A stretch of DNA of 44,162 nucleotides from an uncultured Bacteroidales bacterium (GTDB taxonomy: Bacteria > Bacteroidota > Bacteroidia > Bacteroidales > Bacteroidaceae). Location of the stretch: the NCBI GenBank assembly GCA_902791295.1, contig CADAVI010000004.1, forward strand, positions 1 through 44,162, in the 5' to 3' direction. The position numbers and the translations under genes were made by a program. The notes below the pieces were generated by a model, which was not told where the DNA came from, ran no database searches, and was given only the letters and a program-made list of their open reading frames with translations. Below, in pieces: positions 17,110 to 27,093 of this stretch; within the stretch, counting starts at the first letter, position 1; the number at the start of each line of letters is the position of its first letter.

Positions 17110-17151
17110 CAAAAAAATCAACAAGGAAAATAAAAACGAAAAGTTTTTTAT

Positions 17152-17159
17152 TACCTTTG
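17152..17159 (+). promoter_or_regulatory. -7 box TACCTTTG for mutS
   Basis: The box ends 20 nt before the mutS ATG at 17180. A GTG at 17159 overlaps its last base and is therefore unlikely to be the start. Confidence 0.6.
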
Positions 17160-17179
17160 TGTCCAATTCTACTGGAAAG

Positions 17180-19780
17180 ATGGCTGAATTAACACCGATG
17201 ATGCGGCAGTTCTACGACCTCAAGGCACAACACCCCGATGCCTTGTTGCTCTTTCGCTGCGGAGATTTTTATGAGACATACGCAGAGGACGCCTCCGTTG
17301 CTGCCGAGATTCTTGGCATCACACTCACGCGTCGCAACAACGGCAAGGACAATATGCCGGCTACGGAGATGGCCGGATTTCCCTACCATGCGCTCGACAC
17401 CTATCTGCCGAAACTGGTGCGTGCAGGCAAGCGTGTGGCCATCTGTGACCAGTTGGAAGACCCCAAGCTGACAAAGAAGCTGGTCAAGAGGGGCATCACC
17501 GAATTGGTGACGCCCGGCGTGGTGCAGAGCGAGACGGTGTTGGAGGCCGGGCAAAACAACTTCCTGGCTGCCGTGCATTTCGGCGGCGCCACCATCGGTG
17601 TTTCCTTTGTGGATATCTCTACCGGTGAGTTCCTGATTTCAGAAGGCAGTGCCGACCACGTCCGTTCACTTCTCGGCGCATACAACCCCAAGGAGTTGCT
17701 TTATGAGCGCGGGAAACGCGATAAGACGGCCGTGTTCCATTTCCAGACGAGCACCTTCGAAATGGACGATTGGGTGTTCGTTGAAAAGACGGCTCGCGAG
17801 AAGTTGTGCAAGCACTTCAAAGTGAAGAACTTCAAGGGATTCGGCGTGGACCACATGCATTCGGCCCTTGTGGCTGCCGGCGTCGTACTGCAATACCTTG
17901 AGATGACGCAGCATACGAAACTGCGCCACATTACTCAATTAAAAAACATTGAGACAAACCAGTATGTGCATCTGGACAAGTTCACCGTGCGAAGCCTTGA
18001 ATTGCTCTCCCCGATGGGCGAGGACGGCATCTCACTGCGTAAGGTTATCGACCGCACCGTGACTCCCATGGGCGGACGTCTGCTGGCCCGTTGGATACTT
18101 TTTCCCCTGAAAACTCCCAAGGACATTGCCGCCCGTCAGGATATTGTGGAGCAGCTGTTTCGCAATCCGGATTTACGCGATGAAATCTACGACGAGATGA
18201 GGCGCATCAGCGACTTGGAGCGCCTTGTGGGTAAGATTAACACGGCCCGCGTTACACCGCGTGACCTCCTGGCATTGGCCGCTTCGCTTGAGGCGGTGGA
18301 TGTCATCCGCCAACTCTGCAACAGCCTTTTCGCAGAGGGGAGTCCCTTTGCCCTTCAGGAACTCACAGCGGTGGCGCGCCTTATTCGCCGCAACATCGTG
18401 CCTGATCCTCCCGGCCAAATGGCCAAGAGCGGCTTCATCTGCGATGGCGTGGATGCGGAGTTGGACGAGTGTCGCAAGATAGCCTTTCACGGTAAGGAGT
18501 ATCTTTTGGAGATGCAGCAACGCGAGATAGAGCGTACGGGCATACAGAGCCTCAAGGTGGGCTTTAACAATGTGTTCGGCTACTATCTGGAGGTGCGCAA
18601 CACCTATCGTGACCAGGTGCCTCAGGAGTGGATACGCAAGCAGACGCTGGTGTCGGCCGAACGCTACATCACAGAAGAACTTAAGACCTACGAGGAGAAG
18701 ATTACATCAGCGCAGGAGAAGATGGAAATTATCGAAAACCGAATCTTCATGGCGCTCGTCGGCAGCCTCTCTGAATACACCGAGCAAATACAGCAGACCT
18801 CGGCCAGCATCGCCCGTTTGGACTGCCTGCTCTCCTTCGCCCTCACGGCCAGGGAAAACCGTTATGTGCGTCCCGTGGTGGACACGAGTGAGGTGCTTGA
18901 CATCAAGGGCGGCCGTCATCCGGTCATCGAGCAGCAGTTGCCTCCGGGTGAGAGCTATGTGTCCAACGATACCTATCTCAGTTGTGACGGGCAGCAAATA
19001 ATGATTATTACCGGCCCGAACATGGCAGGTAAGAGCGCGCTGCTCCGACAGACGGCCCTCATCGCGCTTATGGCGCAGATGGGTTCTTTCGTGCCCGCGG
19101 AATCGGCCCGTATCGGCATTGTGGACAAGATATTCACCCGTGTGGGCGCTTCCGACAACATATCGTTGGGCGAGAGCACCTTCATGGTGGAGATGACGGA
19201 GGCGGCCAACATCCTCAACAACCTCACACGACGTTCACTGGTGCTCTTTGATGAGCTTGGGCGCGGCACGTCCACCTATGACGGCATCTCCATTGCCTGG
19301 GCCATTGTGGAGTATATTCATGAGAACCCCAACGCCCCGGCACGCACGCTCTTTGCCACGCACTACCATGAGCTCAACGAGATGGCCTCCAAGTTCTCCC
19401 GTATCCGTAATTTCAACGTGTCGGTCAAGGAGCTCAACGGCCAGGTCGTCTTTCTGCGCAAACTTGTAGAGGGCGGCTCGGAGCATTCCTTCGGCATTCA
19501 TGTGGCTCGCCTGGCCGGCATGCCAATGAGTATTGTGAAGCGGGCAGAAGTGATTCTCAAACAGCTGGAGCAGACGATGGACCATGAGAACTTGGGCAAG
19601 GGGCTGGCTGCAACTCCCACAGTCGGAGACGGCGTGCAGCTCTCGTTCTTCAAGTTGGATGACCCGGTACTTACTGCCATTCGCGACGAGCTGCTCGGCT
19701 TGGACATTAACGCCCTCACGCCGCTCGAAGCACTCAACAAACTGAACAATATACAAAGCCTGATCAAGGGCAAAAAATAA
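17180..19780 (+). CDS. mutS: DNA mismatch repair protein MutS
   Basis: This 866-residue protein recognises mismatches as a dimer and is an ATPase. The N-terminal mismatch-binding F-x-E motif is in [12 protein letters not shown]. Connector, lever and clamp domains follow, then the ATPase with Walker [14 protein letters not shown] and Walker [14 protein letters not shown]. Near the C-terminus QLSFF (820-824) matches a beta-clamp-binding motif. ATG 17180 gives [12 protein letters not shown], the expected start, with GGAAAG just upstream. No mutL lies in the window. The FTR-like miniprotein follows 8 nt after the stop. Confidence 0.97.
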   Translation: MAELTPMMRQFYDLKAQHPDALLLFRCGDFYETYAEDASVAAEILGITLTRRNNGKDNMPATEMAGFPYHALDTYLPKLVRAGKRVAICDQLEDPKLTKKLVKRGITELVTPGVVQSETVLEAGQNNFLAAVHFGGATIGVSFVDISTGEFLISEGSADHVRSLLGAYNPKELLYERGKRDKTAVFHFQTSTFEMDDWVFVEKTAREKLCKHFKVKNFKGFGVDHMHSALVAAGVVLQYLEMTQHTKLRHITQLKNIETNQYVHLDKFTVRSLELLSPMGEDGISLRKVIDRTVTPMGGRLLARWILFPLKTPKDIAARQDIVEQLFRNPDLRDEIYDEMRRISDLERLVGKINTARVTPRDLLALAASLEAVDVIRQLCNSLFAEGSPFALQELTAVARLIRRNIVPDPPGQMAKSGFICDGVDAELDECRKIAFHGKEYLLEMQQREIERTGIQSLKVGFNNVFGYYLEVRNTYRDQVPQEWIRKQTLVSAERYITEELKTYEEKITSAQEKMEIIENRIFMALVGSLSEYTEQIQQTSASIARLDCLLSFALTARENRYVRPVVDTSEVLDIKGGRHPVIEQQLPPGESYVSNDTYLSCDGQQIMIITGPNMAGKSALLRQTALIALMAQMGSFVPAESARIGIVDKIFTRVGASDNISLGESTFMVEMTEAANILNNLTRRSLVLFDELGRGTSTYDGISIAWAIVEYIHENPNAPARTLFATHYHELNEMASKFSRIRNFNVSVKELNGQVVFLRKLVEGGSEHSFGIHVARLAGMPMSIVKRAEVILKQLEQTMDHENLGKGLAATPTVGDGVQLSFFKLDDPVLTAIRDELLGLDINALTPLEALNKLNNIQSLIKGKK

Positions 19781-19788
19781 GGATAGCC

Positions 19789-19998
19789 ATGACACAGATT
19801 TTCAGAAAAGAGGGTTGGATGCTCAACCCCAACGATAAAGTGGTGAATGCCATCCTCAAGGGGGTGGAACGCAACAACGGTGAATGTCCCTGTCACAACG
19901 ACGGATACGACAAACATTGTCCTTGCAGCGATTATCGCGAGAAGGATATTTGCCATTGCCATCTCTACTTGAAGATTGACGGCAGCACTTCCGATTAG
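19789..19998 (+). CDS. Ferredoxin-thioredoxin reductase catalytic-chain-like miniprotein
   Basis: This 69-residue cytoplasmic protein has the cysteine pattern of the ferredoxin-thioredoxin reductase catalytic chain: CPC (33-35), CPC (44-46) and CHC (55-57). In plant-type enzymes the spacing is CPC-x16-CPC-x8-CHC; here it is x8 and x8, so the second spacer is kept and the first loop is shorter. Four cysteines would hold a [4Fe-4S] cluster and two the redox disulfide, by analogy. It probably reduces a thioredoxin-like partner; the electron donor is unknown. It is in the mutS transcription unit, 8 nt downstream. Only this catalytic chain is present, with no variable chain nearby. Confidence 0.85.
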   Translation: MTQIFRKEGWMLNPNDKVVNAILKGVERNNGECPCHNDGYDKHCPCSDYREKDICHCHLYLKIDGSTSD

Positions 19999-20016
19999 GC
20001 GGTTTTATTTAGGGAG

Positions 20017-21579
20017 TCAGGGCTCTGAGAGCTTCTTGACTGCGGCCGTCACGATGGGATCATCCTCGTAGATGATGGCAAAGTATTCGTTCATGTCCCA
20101 CAGGTCACGGGCGATAAGGGCCTTAAGCGTTTGGCGCAGACGTTCTTCAGTCGCCTGACGCTCTTCTTTCGGGCGTTCTATTTTTTGCTTGTCCGCTTCT
20201 GCGTAGATGCCGTCAATCAGCGACTGTGGCACTTCGAAAGTCTTTCGGAAGGTCTCAAAGTCAGGGTAGCGCTGTTGCAGCGTCTTGCGGTTTTTGTCCA
20301 GGTAGCGGAGATTGTGGTTGATGATGAGGCTCTTGGCAGACAGCTGACGATAGGTCTTTGTGTACCGTGCGGTGTCCAGCGGCACGAAGATGTCAGGCAT
20401 CACACCGCCGCCGCCGTAGACGGTGCGCCCTTTGCGCAGCGTTTTGTATTTCAGCGAGTCGGGGAAGTGGATAGAATCCGCGTTGGTCAACTCGCCGTTG
20501 TTGTAGCGGTTGATGACATCCATGTGGTACTCCTTCTGTTTGCCTTTTTCATAGGGCTTCTGGATGCAGCGTCCTGAAGGAGTATAGTAACGCGATACTG
20601 TGAGGCGTATCATGCTGCCGTCGGGCAAATCAATGGGCCATTGCACCAAGCCTTTGCCGAATGTCCTGCGCCCTACGACGATGCCGCGGTCCTGATCTTG
20701 CAGTGCACCGGAAAGGATTTCTGCAGCGGATGCGGAGTATTCGTCTACCAGCACGGCCACACGACCCTCTTGAAAGGCATGACCACCGCGGCTGCGGAAC
20801 TCCCGCGGAGCGGCGCTGCGTCCTTCGGTGTAAACAATCATGTCGCCTTCGGGCAGAAATTCACTGGCAATCTCCGCTGCGGCGCCCAGATAGCCGCCGC
20901 CGTTTTGAGTGAGGTCAATGATGAGCGACTCCATACCCTGCATCTTCAGATTCACCAGGGCCTCAAGAATTTCACGATGTGTGGTTTGAGCGAAGTTGTT
21001 GAAGCGTATCAGGCCGATCTTGGGCGTAATCATGAAAGCAGCATCCACCGAATTGACGGGAATCTTGTCGCGCTGCACATCGAAATAGAGCAGGTCCTTG
21101 ATGCCCTCGCGTCTGATGCCCAGGTGGGCGATGCTGCCTCTGGGGCCGCGCAGATGCCGCATGATTTCATCGCGGCTCATCTTGACGCCCGCCAGTGTGG
21201 TGTCGTTGCATGAGATGATACGGTCGCCCGCCATGATGCCCACTCGCTCGGAGGGCCCTTTCGTGATGGGTTGTATGACGAGCACTGTGTCTTCCAGCAT
21301 ATTGAATTGCACACCAATGCCGTCAAATGAGCCCTGAAGCGGTTCGTTGAGTTTCTTGGTTTCCTGTGCGTCGCTGTAGTTGGAGTGCGGATCCAAATGC
21401 TCCAACATGCCCCTGATGGCGTCCTCCACCAGCTTGTGGGCATTGACGGTGTCCACATACAGGCCGTAGATATTCTGTGCGGCCACAAAGAATTTGCGGA
21501 GCTCTGTTTCACTGATGCCCTGAGCACGTTGGGGCAGTGTGGGCAACAGGAGACAAAAGAAAAGTATCAGTCGTTTCAT
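20017..21579 (-). CDS. S41 family C-terminal processing protease with PDZ domain
   Basis: This 520-residue exported serine protease has a signal peptide (1-20, ending LPQRAQG), an N-terminal helical region, and a PDZ domain (about 85-165, IQPITKGPSERVGIMAGDRII). The S41 catalytic domain has the Ser in DEYSASAAEI and the Lys in RRTFGKGLVQ. A helical C-terminal region ends the protein. It cleaves C-terminal ends of periplasmic or membrane proteins, by family knowledge. The ATG at 21579 is preferred over a TTG at 21591. It lies 26 nt after coaD in the GNAT-parE-coaD-protease operon and converges on the FTR-like gene. Confidence 0.93.
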   Translation of the reverse strand: MKRLILFFCLLLPTLPQRAQGISETELRKFFVAAQNIYGLYVDTVNAHKLVEDAIRGMLEHLDPHSNYSDAQETKKLNEPLQGSFDGIGVQFNMLEDTVLVIQPITKGPSERVGIMAGDRIISCNDTTLAGVKMSRDEIMRHLRGPRGSIAHLGIRREGIKDLLYFDVQRDKIPVNSVDAAFMITPKIGLIRFNNFAQTTHREILEALVNLKMQGMESLIIDLTQNGGGYLGAAAEIASEFLPEGDMIVYTEGRSAAPREFRSRGGHAFQEGRVAVLVDEYSASAAEILSGALQDQDRGIVVGRRTFGKGLVQWPIDLPDGSMIRLTVSRYYTPSGRCIQKPYEKGKQKEYHMDVINRYNNGELTNADSIHFPDSLKYKTLRKGRTVYGGGGVMPDIFVPLDTARYTKTYRQLSAKSLIINHNLRYLDKNRKTLQQRYPDFETFRKTFEVPQSLIDGIYAEADKQKIERPKEERQATEERLRQTLKALIARDLWDMNEYFAIIYEDDPIVTAAVKKLSEP

Positions 21580-21605
21580 GGCAGAAGACAAAGTTGGAAA
21601 AGTCG

Positions 21606-22043
21606 TTATATTATAAAGGTACTGACGTCGCGGCCGTAGGAGGCAATTTCTCGTACCAGGCTGCTGGAGAGGTTCTCATAGTTGGGGTCGGCAAAGAGCA
21701 TCACAGTCTCCACGCCTGTCAGTTTGCGGTTGACGTCGGCCATCTGGCGCTCGTATTCAAAATCTTTAACGCTGCGCACACCGCGCACGATAACGTCGAT
21801 GCCCAATTCCTGACACAAATCCGCCGTGAGACAGGAGTATTCCGTTACCTGCACTTTGGGATTATCTTTATAATAAGTCTTGAGACGCTCGTGGGCCTGA
21901 ACTTCCTCTTGGGAGGGGGCGCGTTTTGCGGCGTTGATGCCGATGCCCACCACGATTTCGTCGAACAGCTTCAGGGCGCGCTCCACGATGTCGGCATGGC
22001 CTTTGGTGAACGGGTTGAATGAACCGGGGAATAGCGCTTTCAT
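21606..22043 (-). CDS. coaD: Phosphopantetheine adenylyltransferase
   Basis: This 145-residue enzyme carries out the fourth step of coenzyme A synthesis, joining AMP from ATP to 4'-phosphopantetheine. The nucleotidyl-transferase signature is [25 protein letters not shown] and the C-terminal [14 protein letters not shown] are family features. It is about 15 residues shorter than the E. coli enzyme but looks complete. Its ATG overlaps the parE TGA (ATGA). Confidence 0.96.
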   Translation of the reverse strand: MKALFPGSFNPFTKGHADIVERALKLFDEIVVGIGINAAKRAPSQEEVQAHERLKTYYKDNPKVQVTEYSCLTADLCQELGIDVIVRGVRSVKDFEYERQMADVNRKLTGVETVMLFADPNYENLSSSLVREIASYGRDVSTFII

Positions 22044-24046
22044 GCCACGTCCTCCTCTTCCTCTTCGGGCAAGTCCTCTTCAATGACGAGGTTGTCGATG
22101 ATGAAGTTCTGGCGCTCCATCGTGTTTTTACCCATATAGTATTCCAACAGTTGCGCCACCTGATCGCCCTTGTTGAGCGTCACCTGTTCCAGACGGATGT
22201 TCTCTCCGATGAAGTGCTTGAACTCCTCGGGCGAAATCTCTCCCAAGCCTTTGAATCGTGTGATTTCGGGTTCCGGCCCGAGGTCTTCAATGGCTTGCAC
22301 GCGCTCCTCCTCGCTGTAGCAGTATTGTGTGATGAATTCGGAGGTGACGGAAATCTGCCTGTTGTTTTGTCCGTCGGTTGCTTCTGCGGCCTCCTCCAGC
22401 GCCTTCAACTTGTTCTTGCCGATTTTCGATTTGCGGCCGCGCACTCTGAACAGAGGTGTCTGAAGGATATAGACATGCCCCTTTTTGACCAGTTCGGGGA
22501 AAAATTGGAGAAAGAAGGTAATCATCAGCAGCCTGATGTGCATGCCGTCCACATCGGCATCGGTGGCCACTATGACTTTGTTGTAGCGCAGACCTTCAAG
22601 TCCCTCCTCAATGTTAAGTGCTGCCTGCAGCAGGTTGAACTCTTCATTCCCATAGACCACCTTCTTGGTCAGCCCGAAACAGTTGAGCGGCTTGCCACGC
22701 AGCGAGAACACGGCCTGAGTGTTCACGTCGCGGCTTTTGGTGATACTGCCGCTGGCGGAGTCGCCCTCGGTGATGAAGATGCAGGAGTCCTCCTTGTTGT
22801 CCCCCTTCGCATCGGAGAGGTGGATGCGGCAGTCGCGCAACTTGCGATTGTGCAGATTGGCTTTTTTGGCCATCTCACGCGCTTTTTTGGCTACGCCGGC
22901 CATCTCTTTGCGTATCTTTTCGCTTTCAGCCACCTTCTGCAGGATGATTTCGGCCACATCGGTGTTCTTGTGCAGGTAGTTGTCCACCTCGCGTTTGACG
23001 AAATCGCCGACGAATTTGTCAATGGAGATGCCGCCGTCGGGGATGGTGGTGAGCGAACCGAGTTTCACCTTGGTCTGGCTCTCGAAGAGCGGTTCCTGGA
23101 TGTTGATAGAGATGGCGGCCACGAGACCGTTGCGTATGTCGGCAAAGTCGTGCGGCTTGCCGGAGTAGTCGCGTATGACTTCGGCGATGTATTTCTTAAA
23201 TGCGGCCTGATGGGTGCCGCCCAGTGTCGTGTGCTGTCCGTTGACGAAGCTGTAGTATTCCTCACCGTTTTGCTTGGAGTGGGTGAAGGCGACTTCGATG
23301 TCTTCGCCGCGCAGATGAACGATGGGGTAGAGAGCCTCGTAGTCCATGCGGTCGTTGAGCAGGTCGGAGAGTCCCTCACGGGAGACAATGCGTCGGCCGC
23401 CCAACATGATGGTCAGGCCGGTGTTCAAATAGGTGTAGTTACGCAACATCGTTTCTACGAATTCATCGCGAAACTTGTAGTGTTTGAACAGTGTGTCGTC
23501 AGGCTCAAAGAAGATGTAGGTGCCGTTTTCCTCCTCGGTCTTTTCGGTGACATCGCTTTTGAGCACACCTTTTTCGAATACCGTGCGCCGAACTTCACCG
23601 TCGCGGAAAGAGTGGGCTTCAAAGCGGTTGGACAGGGCGTTGACGGCTTTCAGACCTACGCCGTTCAGGCCGACGCTCTTCTTGAAAGCTTTGGAATCGT
23701 ATTTGCCGCCGGTGTTGAGCATTGACACGGCATCTACCAGTTTGCCCAGGGGGATGCCGCGTCCATAGTCGCGTATAGCGGCGCACTTGTGGTCGCTAAT
23801 ATTTATCTCGATGCGCTTGCCGGCATTCATCTTGAATTCGTCGATGCTGTTGTCAATGACTTCCTTGAGCAGCACATAAATGCCGTCCTCTGCCTGACTG
23901 CCGTCGCCTAATCGGCCGATATACATGCCGGGTCTGGTGCGCACATGCTCCATGTCGGAGAGGTGGCGTATGATATCCTCACCATAGGCCGCAGAGGCAG
24001 CCTCCTGCATAGTGTTTTCTTCTTGTATCACAGTGTTTTCTTCCAT
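22040..24046 (-). CDS. parE: DNA topoisomerase IV subunit B
   Basis: This 668-residue ATPase subunit works with ParC to unlink daughter chromosomes. ATP-binding motifs are [19 protein letters not shown] and [13 protein letters not shown]. The TOPRIM domain shows [10 protein letters not shown] and [12 protein letters not shown]. Sequence and length (normal 620-670 in Bacteroidota) fit ParE better than GyrB. The ATG at 24046 lies inside the last 19 bases of the GNAT gene; a second ATG at 24010 comes after the GNAT stop and is an alternative start. The N-terminus holds a small repeat (EENTV, EENTM). No parC is in the window. Confidence 0.92.
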   Translation of the reverse strand: MEENTVIQEENTMQEAASAAYGEDIIRHLSDMEHVRTRPGMYIGRLGDGSQAEDGIYVLLKEVIDNSIDEFKMNAGKRIEINISDHKCAAIRDYGRGIPLGKLVDAVSMLNTGGKYDSKAFKKSVGLNGVGLKAVNALSNRFEAHSFRDGEVRRTVFEKGVLKSDVTEKTEEENGTYIFFEPDDTLFKHYKFRDEFVETMLRNYTYLNTGLTIMLGGRRIVSREGLSDLLNDRMDYEALYPIVHLRGEDIEVAFTHSKQNGEEYYSFVNGQHTTLGGTHQAAFKKYIAEVIRDYSGKPHDFADIRNGLVAAISINIQEPLFESQTKVKLGSLTTIPDGGISIDKFVGDFVKREVDNYLHKNTDVAEIILQKVAESEKIRKEMAGVAKKAREMAKKANLHNRKLRDCRIHLSDAKGDNKEDSCIFITEGDSASGSITKSRDVNTQAVFSLRGKPLNCFGLTKKVVYGNEEFNLLQAALNIEEGLEGLRYNKVIVATDADVDGMHIRLLMITFFLQFFPELVKKGHVYILQTPLFRVRGRKSKIGKNKLKALEEAAEATDGQNNRQISVTSEFITQYCYSEEERVQAIEDLGPEPEITRFKGLGEISPEEFKHFIGENIRLEQVTLNKGDQVAQLLEYYMGKNTMERQNFIIDNLVIEEDLPEEEEEDVA

Positions 24047-25173
24047 GCTCTGCGACGTTTGTGTATGGTACTGTTGAAGACATCCCAAATACCCAGCCCG
24101 CGTGTATTGTCTTCCAACTGCGGATGCACTTCTGCCCACTTAAATCCCATTTCGTCAATGGTGGGCAGCAAATCGGCGAATATCAGTGTGACGGCGCCTT
24201 TATCCTGATACTCAGGTACTACGCCGATGAGCAGCAGGTCCAAGATGTCGTCGTGCTTCCAATAGAGTGCTTTCAGCAGATGCCACCACCCCCAGGGCAA
24301 CAGCTTGCCGTCGGCTTTTTGCATGGCTTTCGACAACGAGGGCATACAGGCCGCCACGGCCACCACCTCGTTCTTGTCGTTTTCCACGATGCTCAGCAGG
24401 CGGAGGTCCAGGAATTTCAGATACTGTTCGGCATACGACCTCATCTGCTTGTCGGTCATGGTGCTGTAACCAAAGAGCGGGGCATAGCTCTTGTTGATGG
24501 TCTCAAAGAACTTGATGTCGTAGCCGCCGGCCATGATTTCCTTCTTCGACTTGAACTTATGCACCTTCAGCCCGTAGCGTTTGCTCACCATATCGGCCAC
24601 CTTGCTGTAGCGGACCCATCCGGGATCCCCCTTGTGGGGAACTGCGACGCAGCGCTGCAACCAATCCGTCTCCTTCTCCATGCCGTAGTGCTCGAAGTGG
24701 GTGGGGTAGTAGGGGTAGTTGTAGATGGTGGACATGGTGCTCAACGTCTCAAAGCCCTCTACCAGCATGCCCTCCGGATCCATGTCCGTAAAACCCAGGG
24801 GACCGTGCATCTCCGTCATGCCGCGTTTACGCCCCCATTGGGCCACGGTGTCGAGCAGTGCCCGGCTCACTTCTTCGTCATCAATGAAGTCTATCCAACC
24901 GAATCGCACGGTGTGCCGGTTCCATCTCTCGTTGGCACGGTCGTTGATGAAGGCCACCACGCGCCCCACAATCTTGTCGTTCCTCAGAGCTAAAAACCAT
25001 TCGGCACGACAAAACTCAAAGGCGGCGTTTTTTTCGATGGAGAAAGTGTTGAGCGTATCCTCCAGAAAGTCGGGAACAGCCCACGGGCATCCCTTGTAGA
25101 GCTCGGCGTTGAAGCGTACAAATCGCTCCATATCCGCCTTTTTGGAAACTTTCTGAATAATAATATCGCCCAT
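24028..25173 (-). CDS. GNAT-superfamily acetyltransferase-like protein
   Basis: This 381-residue cytoplasmic protein is of a type widespread in Bacteroidota and assigned to the GNAT fold. Recognisable stretches are [38 protein letters not shown] (GNAT beta-strands), [18 protein letters not shown] and, near the C-terminus, [16 protein letters not shown]. The substrate is unknown. The ATG at 25173 is chosen because a -7 box ends only 8 nt upstream; a GTG at 25182 overlaps the box. It opens the operon with parE, whose start overlaps its 3' end. Confidence 0.82.
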   Translation of the reverse strand: MGDIIIQKVSKKADMERFVRFNAELYKGCPWAVPDFLEDTLNTFSIEKNAAFEFCRAEWFLALRNDKIVGRVVAFINDRANERWNRHTVRFGWIDFIDDEEVSRALLDTVAQWGRKRGMTEMHGPLGFTDMDPEGMLVEGFETLSTMSTIYNYPYYPTHFEHYGMEKETDWLQRCVAVPHKGDPGWVRYSKVADMVSKRYGLKVHKFKSKKEIMAGGYDIKFFETINKSYAPLFGYSTMTDKQMRSYAEQYLKFLDLRLLSIVENDKNEVVAVAACMPSLSKAMQKADGKLLPWGWWHLLKALYWKHDDILDLLLIGVVPEYQDKGAVTLIFADLLPTIDEMGFKWAEVHPQLEDNTRGLGIWDVFNSTIHKRRRAWKKTL

Positions 25174-25181
25174 ATTGCCCA

Positions 25182-25189
25182 CAAAGATA
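25182..25189 (-). promoter_or_regulatory. -7 box TATCTTTG for the GNAT-parE-coaD operon
   Basis: The box is a minus-strand match to TAnnTTTG, ending 8 nt before the ATG. This is the same distance as at the SpmA/SpmB-type gene, implying an mRNA with almost no leader. Confidence 0.6.
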
Positions 25190-25317
25190 CGAAAAAAACG
25201 GGTGTTATCCCTTGTTGTAAAACGAGTTTTTTGCTTTTTTTAAAGAATTTTGAGAAAAATCGGGAGTCTTATCTACTATTTTTAGGCAGAAAAGGCGTGT
25301 GAATAAAAATTTTGTGT

Positions 25318-25325
25318 TACTTTTG
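25318..25325 (+). promoter_or_regulatory. -7 box TACTTTTG for the OmpA-family gene
   Basis: The box lies 45 nt before the ATG at 25371 and rules out the in-frame GTG at 25299. A 40-nt AT-rich leader is implied. Confidence 0.55.
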
Positions 25326-25370
25326 CTGCACAACCATGGAAATAAATACTTAAAAACACAAAATAAGACA

Positions 25371-26546
25371 ATGTTCAGTAAAAAGAAATTCTTGGCAGTT
25401 ATGCTAAGCGTTACGGCAGTTTTTTCGGCTCAGGCCGTAACTACTGAGGGTCAGGCGATGGACTACAAGCCTTTCCCCCACATGTTTGTCAATCTGCAGG
25501 GTGGTATGCAAACCACGTTGACCAATTATTCTCAAGCCGATCTGATTACCGGTACGGCCAGTGTCAGCTTCGGTGCGATGTTCACGCGTGCCATCGGTGC
25601 CCGTTTGCACGTCAACGGTGCATGGAACAAAGGCGGCGTGTCCACTTCCGAGCGCGACTTCCGCTACGATTACAACTACATTACGACCAATGCCGACCTC
25701 ATGCTCAACATCTTGGGCTTCATTCCTTCTATGAAGCAAAGCCCTTGGGGCGTGTTTGTCATTGGTGGAGTGGGTCTGAACACGGCCTGGAACAACGACG
25801 ACGCTTCCTCCGTTAACGCTGCTGCCGGCCGGCAGTTGCTTACCGGCGCTTGGGACGGCACGCGTCTGAGTCACAATTTGCGCGTGGGATGCATGGCAGA
25901 GTACAGCATCAACCGTCTCATCTCCATCAACGCGGAGGTGGATGCTAACAGCCTGTCCGACCGCTTCAACAGCAAACTTTCCGACTGCGACGATTGGCAG
26001 ATTACCGCACAGGTCGGTGTAGCTTTCAAGTTTGGTTACAAGAAGAAGCCCGTGGTACTGCCTCCTCCCGAAATTTGGGAAACGCGCACGGACACTATTT
26101 GGTATGAGGAGCCGGAACTCCGCGACCGCTATGAAAACGGTGTTGCCGAGTGGAATGTCTTCTACAGGATTCGTGAAAGTGAATTTGAGCATCAGATTGA
26201 CAACAGCGCAGAGGCACAACTTAAAGCCATCGGCACTTTCCTCAAGGACCACACGGAGTGTAAGATATCCGTCAAGAGCTATGCGGATAAGCAAACTGGC
26301 ACGCCCAAGCTTAACCTTAAATATTCTAAAGAGCGTAACGAGAACGCCATCGAGGCGCTCAAGAAGGCCGGCGTGAAACCCGATGTCATTGTTGAAACGG
26401 GTTATTACGGCGACACGGTGCAGCCTTTTGCCGACAACGACAAGAATCGTGTGACAATCATCCGTGCAACAGGCCTGCGTGATGTCAAGGACACCGTCAT
26501 GGTGAAGAAGTTTAGGACGGAAGAAGTGCGCTACCGCGTGCAGTAA
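25371..26546 (+). CDS. OmpA-family outer-membrane protein
   Basis: This 391-residue protein has a signal peptide (1-22, MFSKKKFLAV...FSAQA) and an N-terminal beta-barrel (about 30-230), with alternating aromatic strands and a central G-rich strand. A C-terminal peptidoglycan-binding OmpA-like domain follows (about 265-360), with a weak family signature around KISVKSYADKQTGTPKLNL and SKERNENAIEALKKAGV. The C-terminal domain departs from the consensus NxxLSxxRAxxV, so binding of peptidoglycan is likely but not certain. It is the first gene of a unit with the WbqC-family and RluA-family genes. Confidence 0.88.
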   Translation: MFSKKKFLAVMLSVTAVFSAQAVTTEGQAMDYKPFPHMFVNLQGGMQTTLTNYSQADLITGTASVSFGAMFTRAIGARLHVNGAWNKGGVSTSERDFRYDYNYITTNADLMLNILGFIPSMKQSPWGVFVIGGVGLNTAWNNDDASSVNAAAGRQLLTGAWDGTRLSHNLRVGCMAEYSINRLISINAEVDANSLSDRFNSKLSDCDDWQITAQVGVAFKFGYKKKPVVLPPPEIWETRTDTIWYEEPELRDRYENGVAEWNVFYRIRESEFEHQIDNSAEAQLKAIGTFLKDHTECKISVKSYADKQTGTPKLNLKYSKERNENAIEALKKAGVKPDVIVETGYYGDTVQPFADNDKNRVTIIRATGLRDVKDTVMVKKFRTEEVRYRVQ

Positions 26547-26553
26547 AACTATA

Positions 26554-27093
26554 GTGTACAGCGCTTACCTCGCTCCGATATCTTACTACCGCACGTTCCT
26601 CCGGGAGCGTGCGGTAGTCGTTCTTCCCGATGCCGACGGACGTTGGCAGAAGCAGACCCTGCGCAACCGTTGCTATATCGATTCGCCTTCCGGTCCGTTG
26701 GCGCTTACGGTGCCGGTGGTGCATCCGGAGCCCGGAGCCTTGATGCGCGATGTGCGCATATCCGATCATGGGGAGTGGCGTCATCAGCATTGGAATGCCC
26801 TCTGTTCGTCCTATCGCCAAACGCCCTTTTTTGACTATTATGAGGAGGACTTCCGTCCCTTCTATGAAGAGCGTCGATGGACATTTCTCGTCGATTTCAA
26901 CGAAGCGCTGCAGCAGACGGTGCTCTCTTTGACCGGGCTGGACGATGAGCGCCTTCGGGCTGCTTTTGAGACGAGTGTGCGGCGCGAGACGCCCTATCAT
27001 CAGATATTCGCTTCGCGTCACGGTTTCCTGCCTGACCTCTCTATCGTGGACTTGCTTTTCAATATGGGACCGGAGTCGGTCTTTTGGCTATGA
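26554..27093 (+). CDS. WbqC family protein
   Basis: This 179-residue protein belongs to the WbqC family, found in polysaccharide and other contexts with no settled activity. Family features are the start (V)YSAYLAPISYYRTF, the NRCYIDSPSGPLALTVPV strand, HWNALCSSYRQTPFFDYYEED and the end IVDLLFNMGPES. The start is GTG at 26554, 7 nt after the OmpA-family stop; no ATG fits the N-terminus. Its TGA overlaps the ATG of the pseudouridine synthase (ATGA). Confidence 0.88.
   Translation: MYSAYLAPISYYRTFLRERAVVVLPDADGRWQKQTLRNRCYIDSPSGPLALTVPVVHPEPGALMRDVRISDHGEWRHQHWNALCSSYRQTPFFDYYEEDFRPFYEERRWTFLVDFNEALQQTVLSLTGLDDERLRAAFETSVRRETPYHQIFASRHGFLPDLSIVDLLFNMGPESVFWL

Noticed and set aside
24010..24046. 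Frameshift between the GNAT and parE genes
   Set aside because: The 19-bp overlap in different frames is explained by an overlapping start; both proteins are complete.
22040..24046. Gyrase subunit B
   Set aside because: Length and the stretch [18 protein letters not shown] fit the Bacteroidota topoisomerase IV B subunit better.
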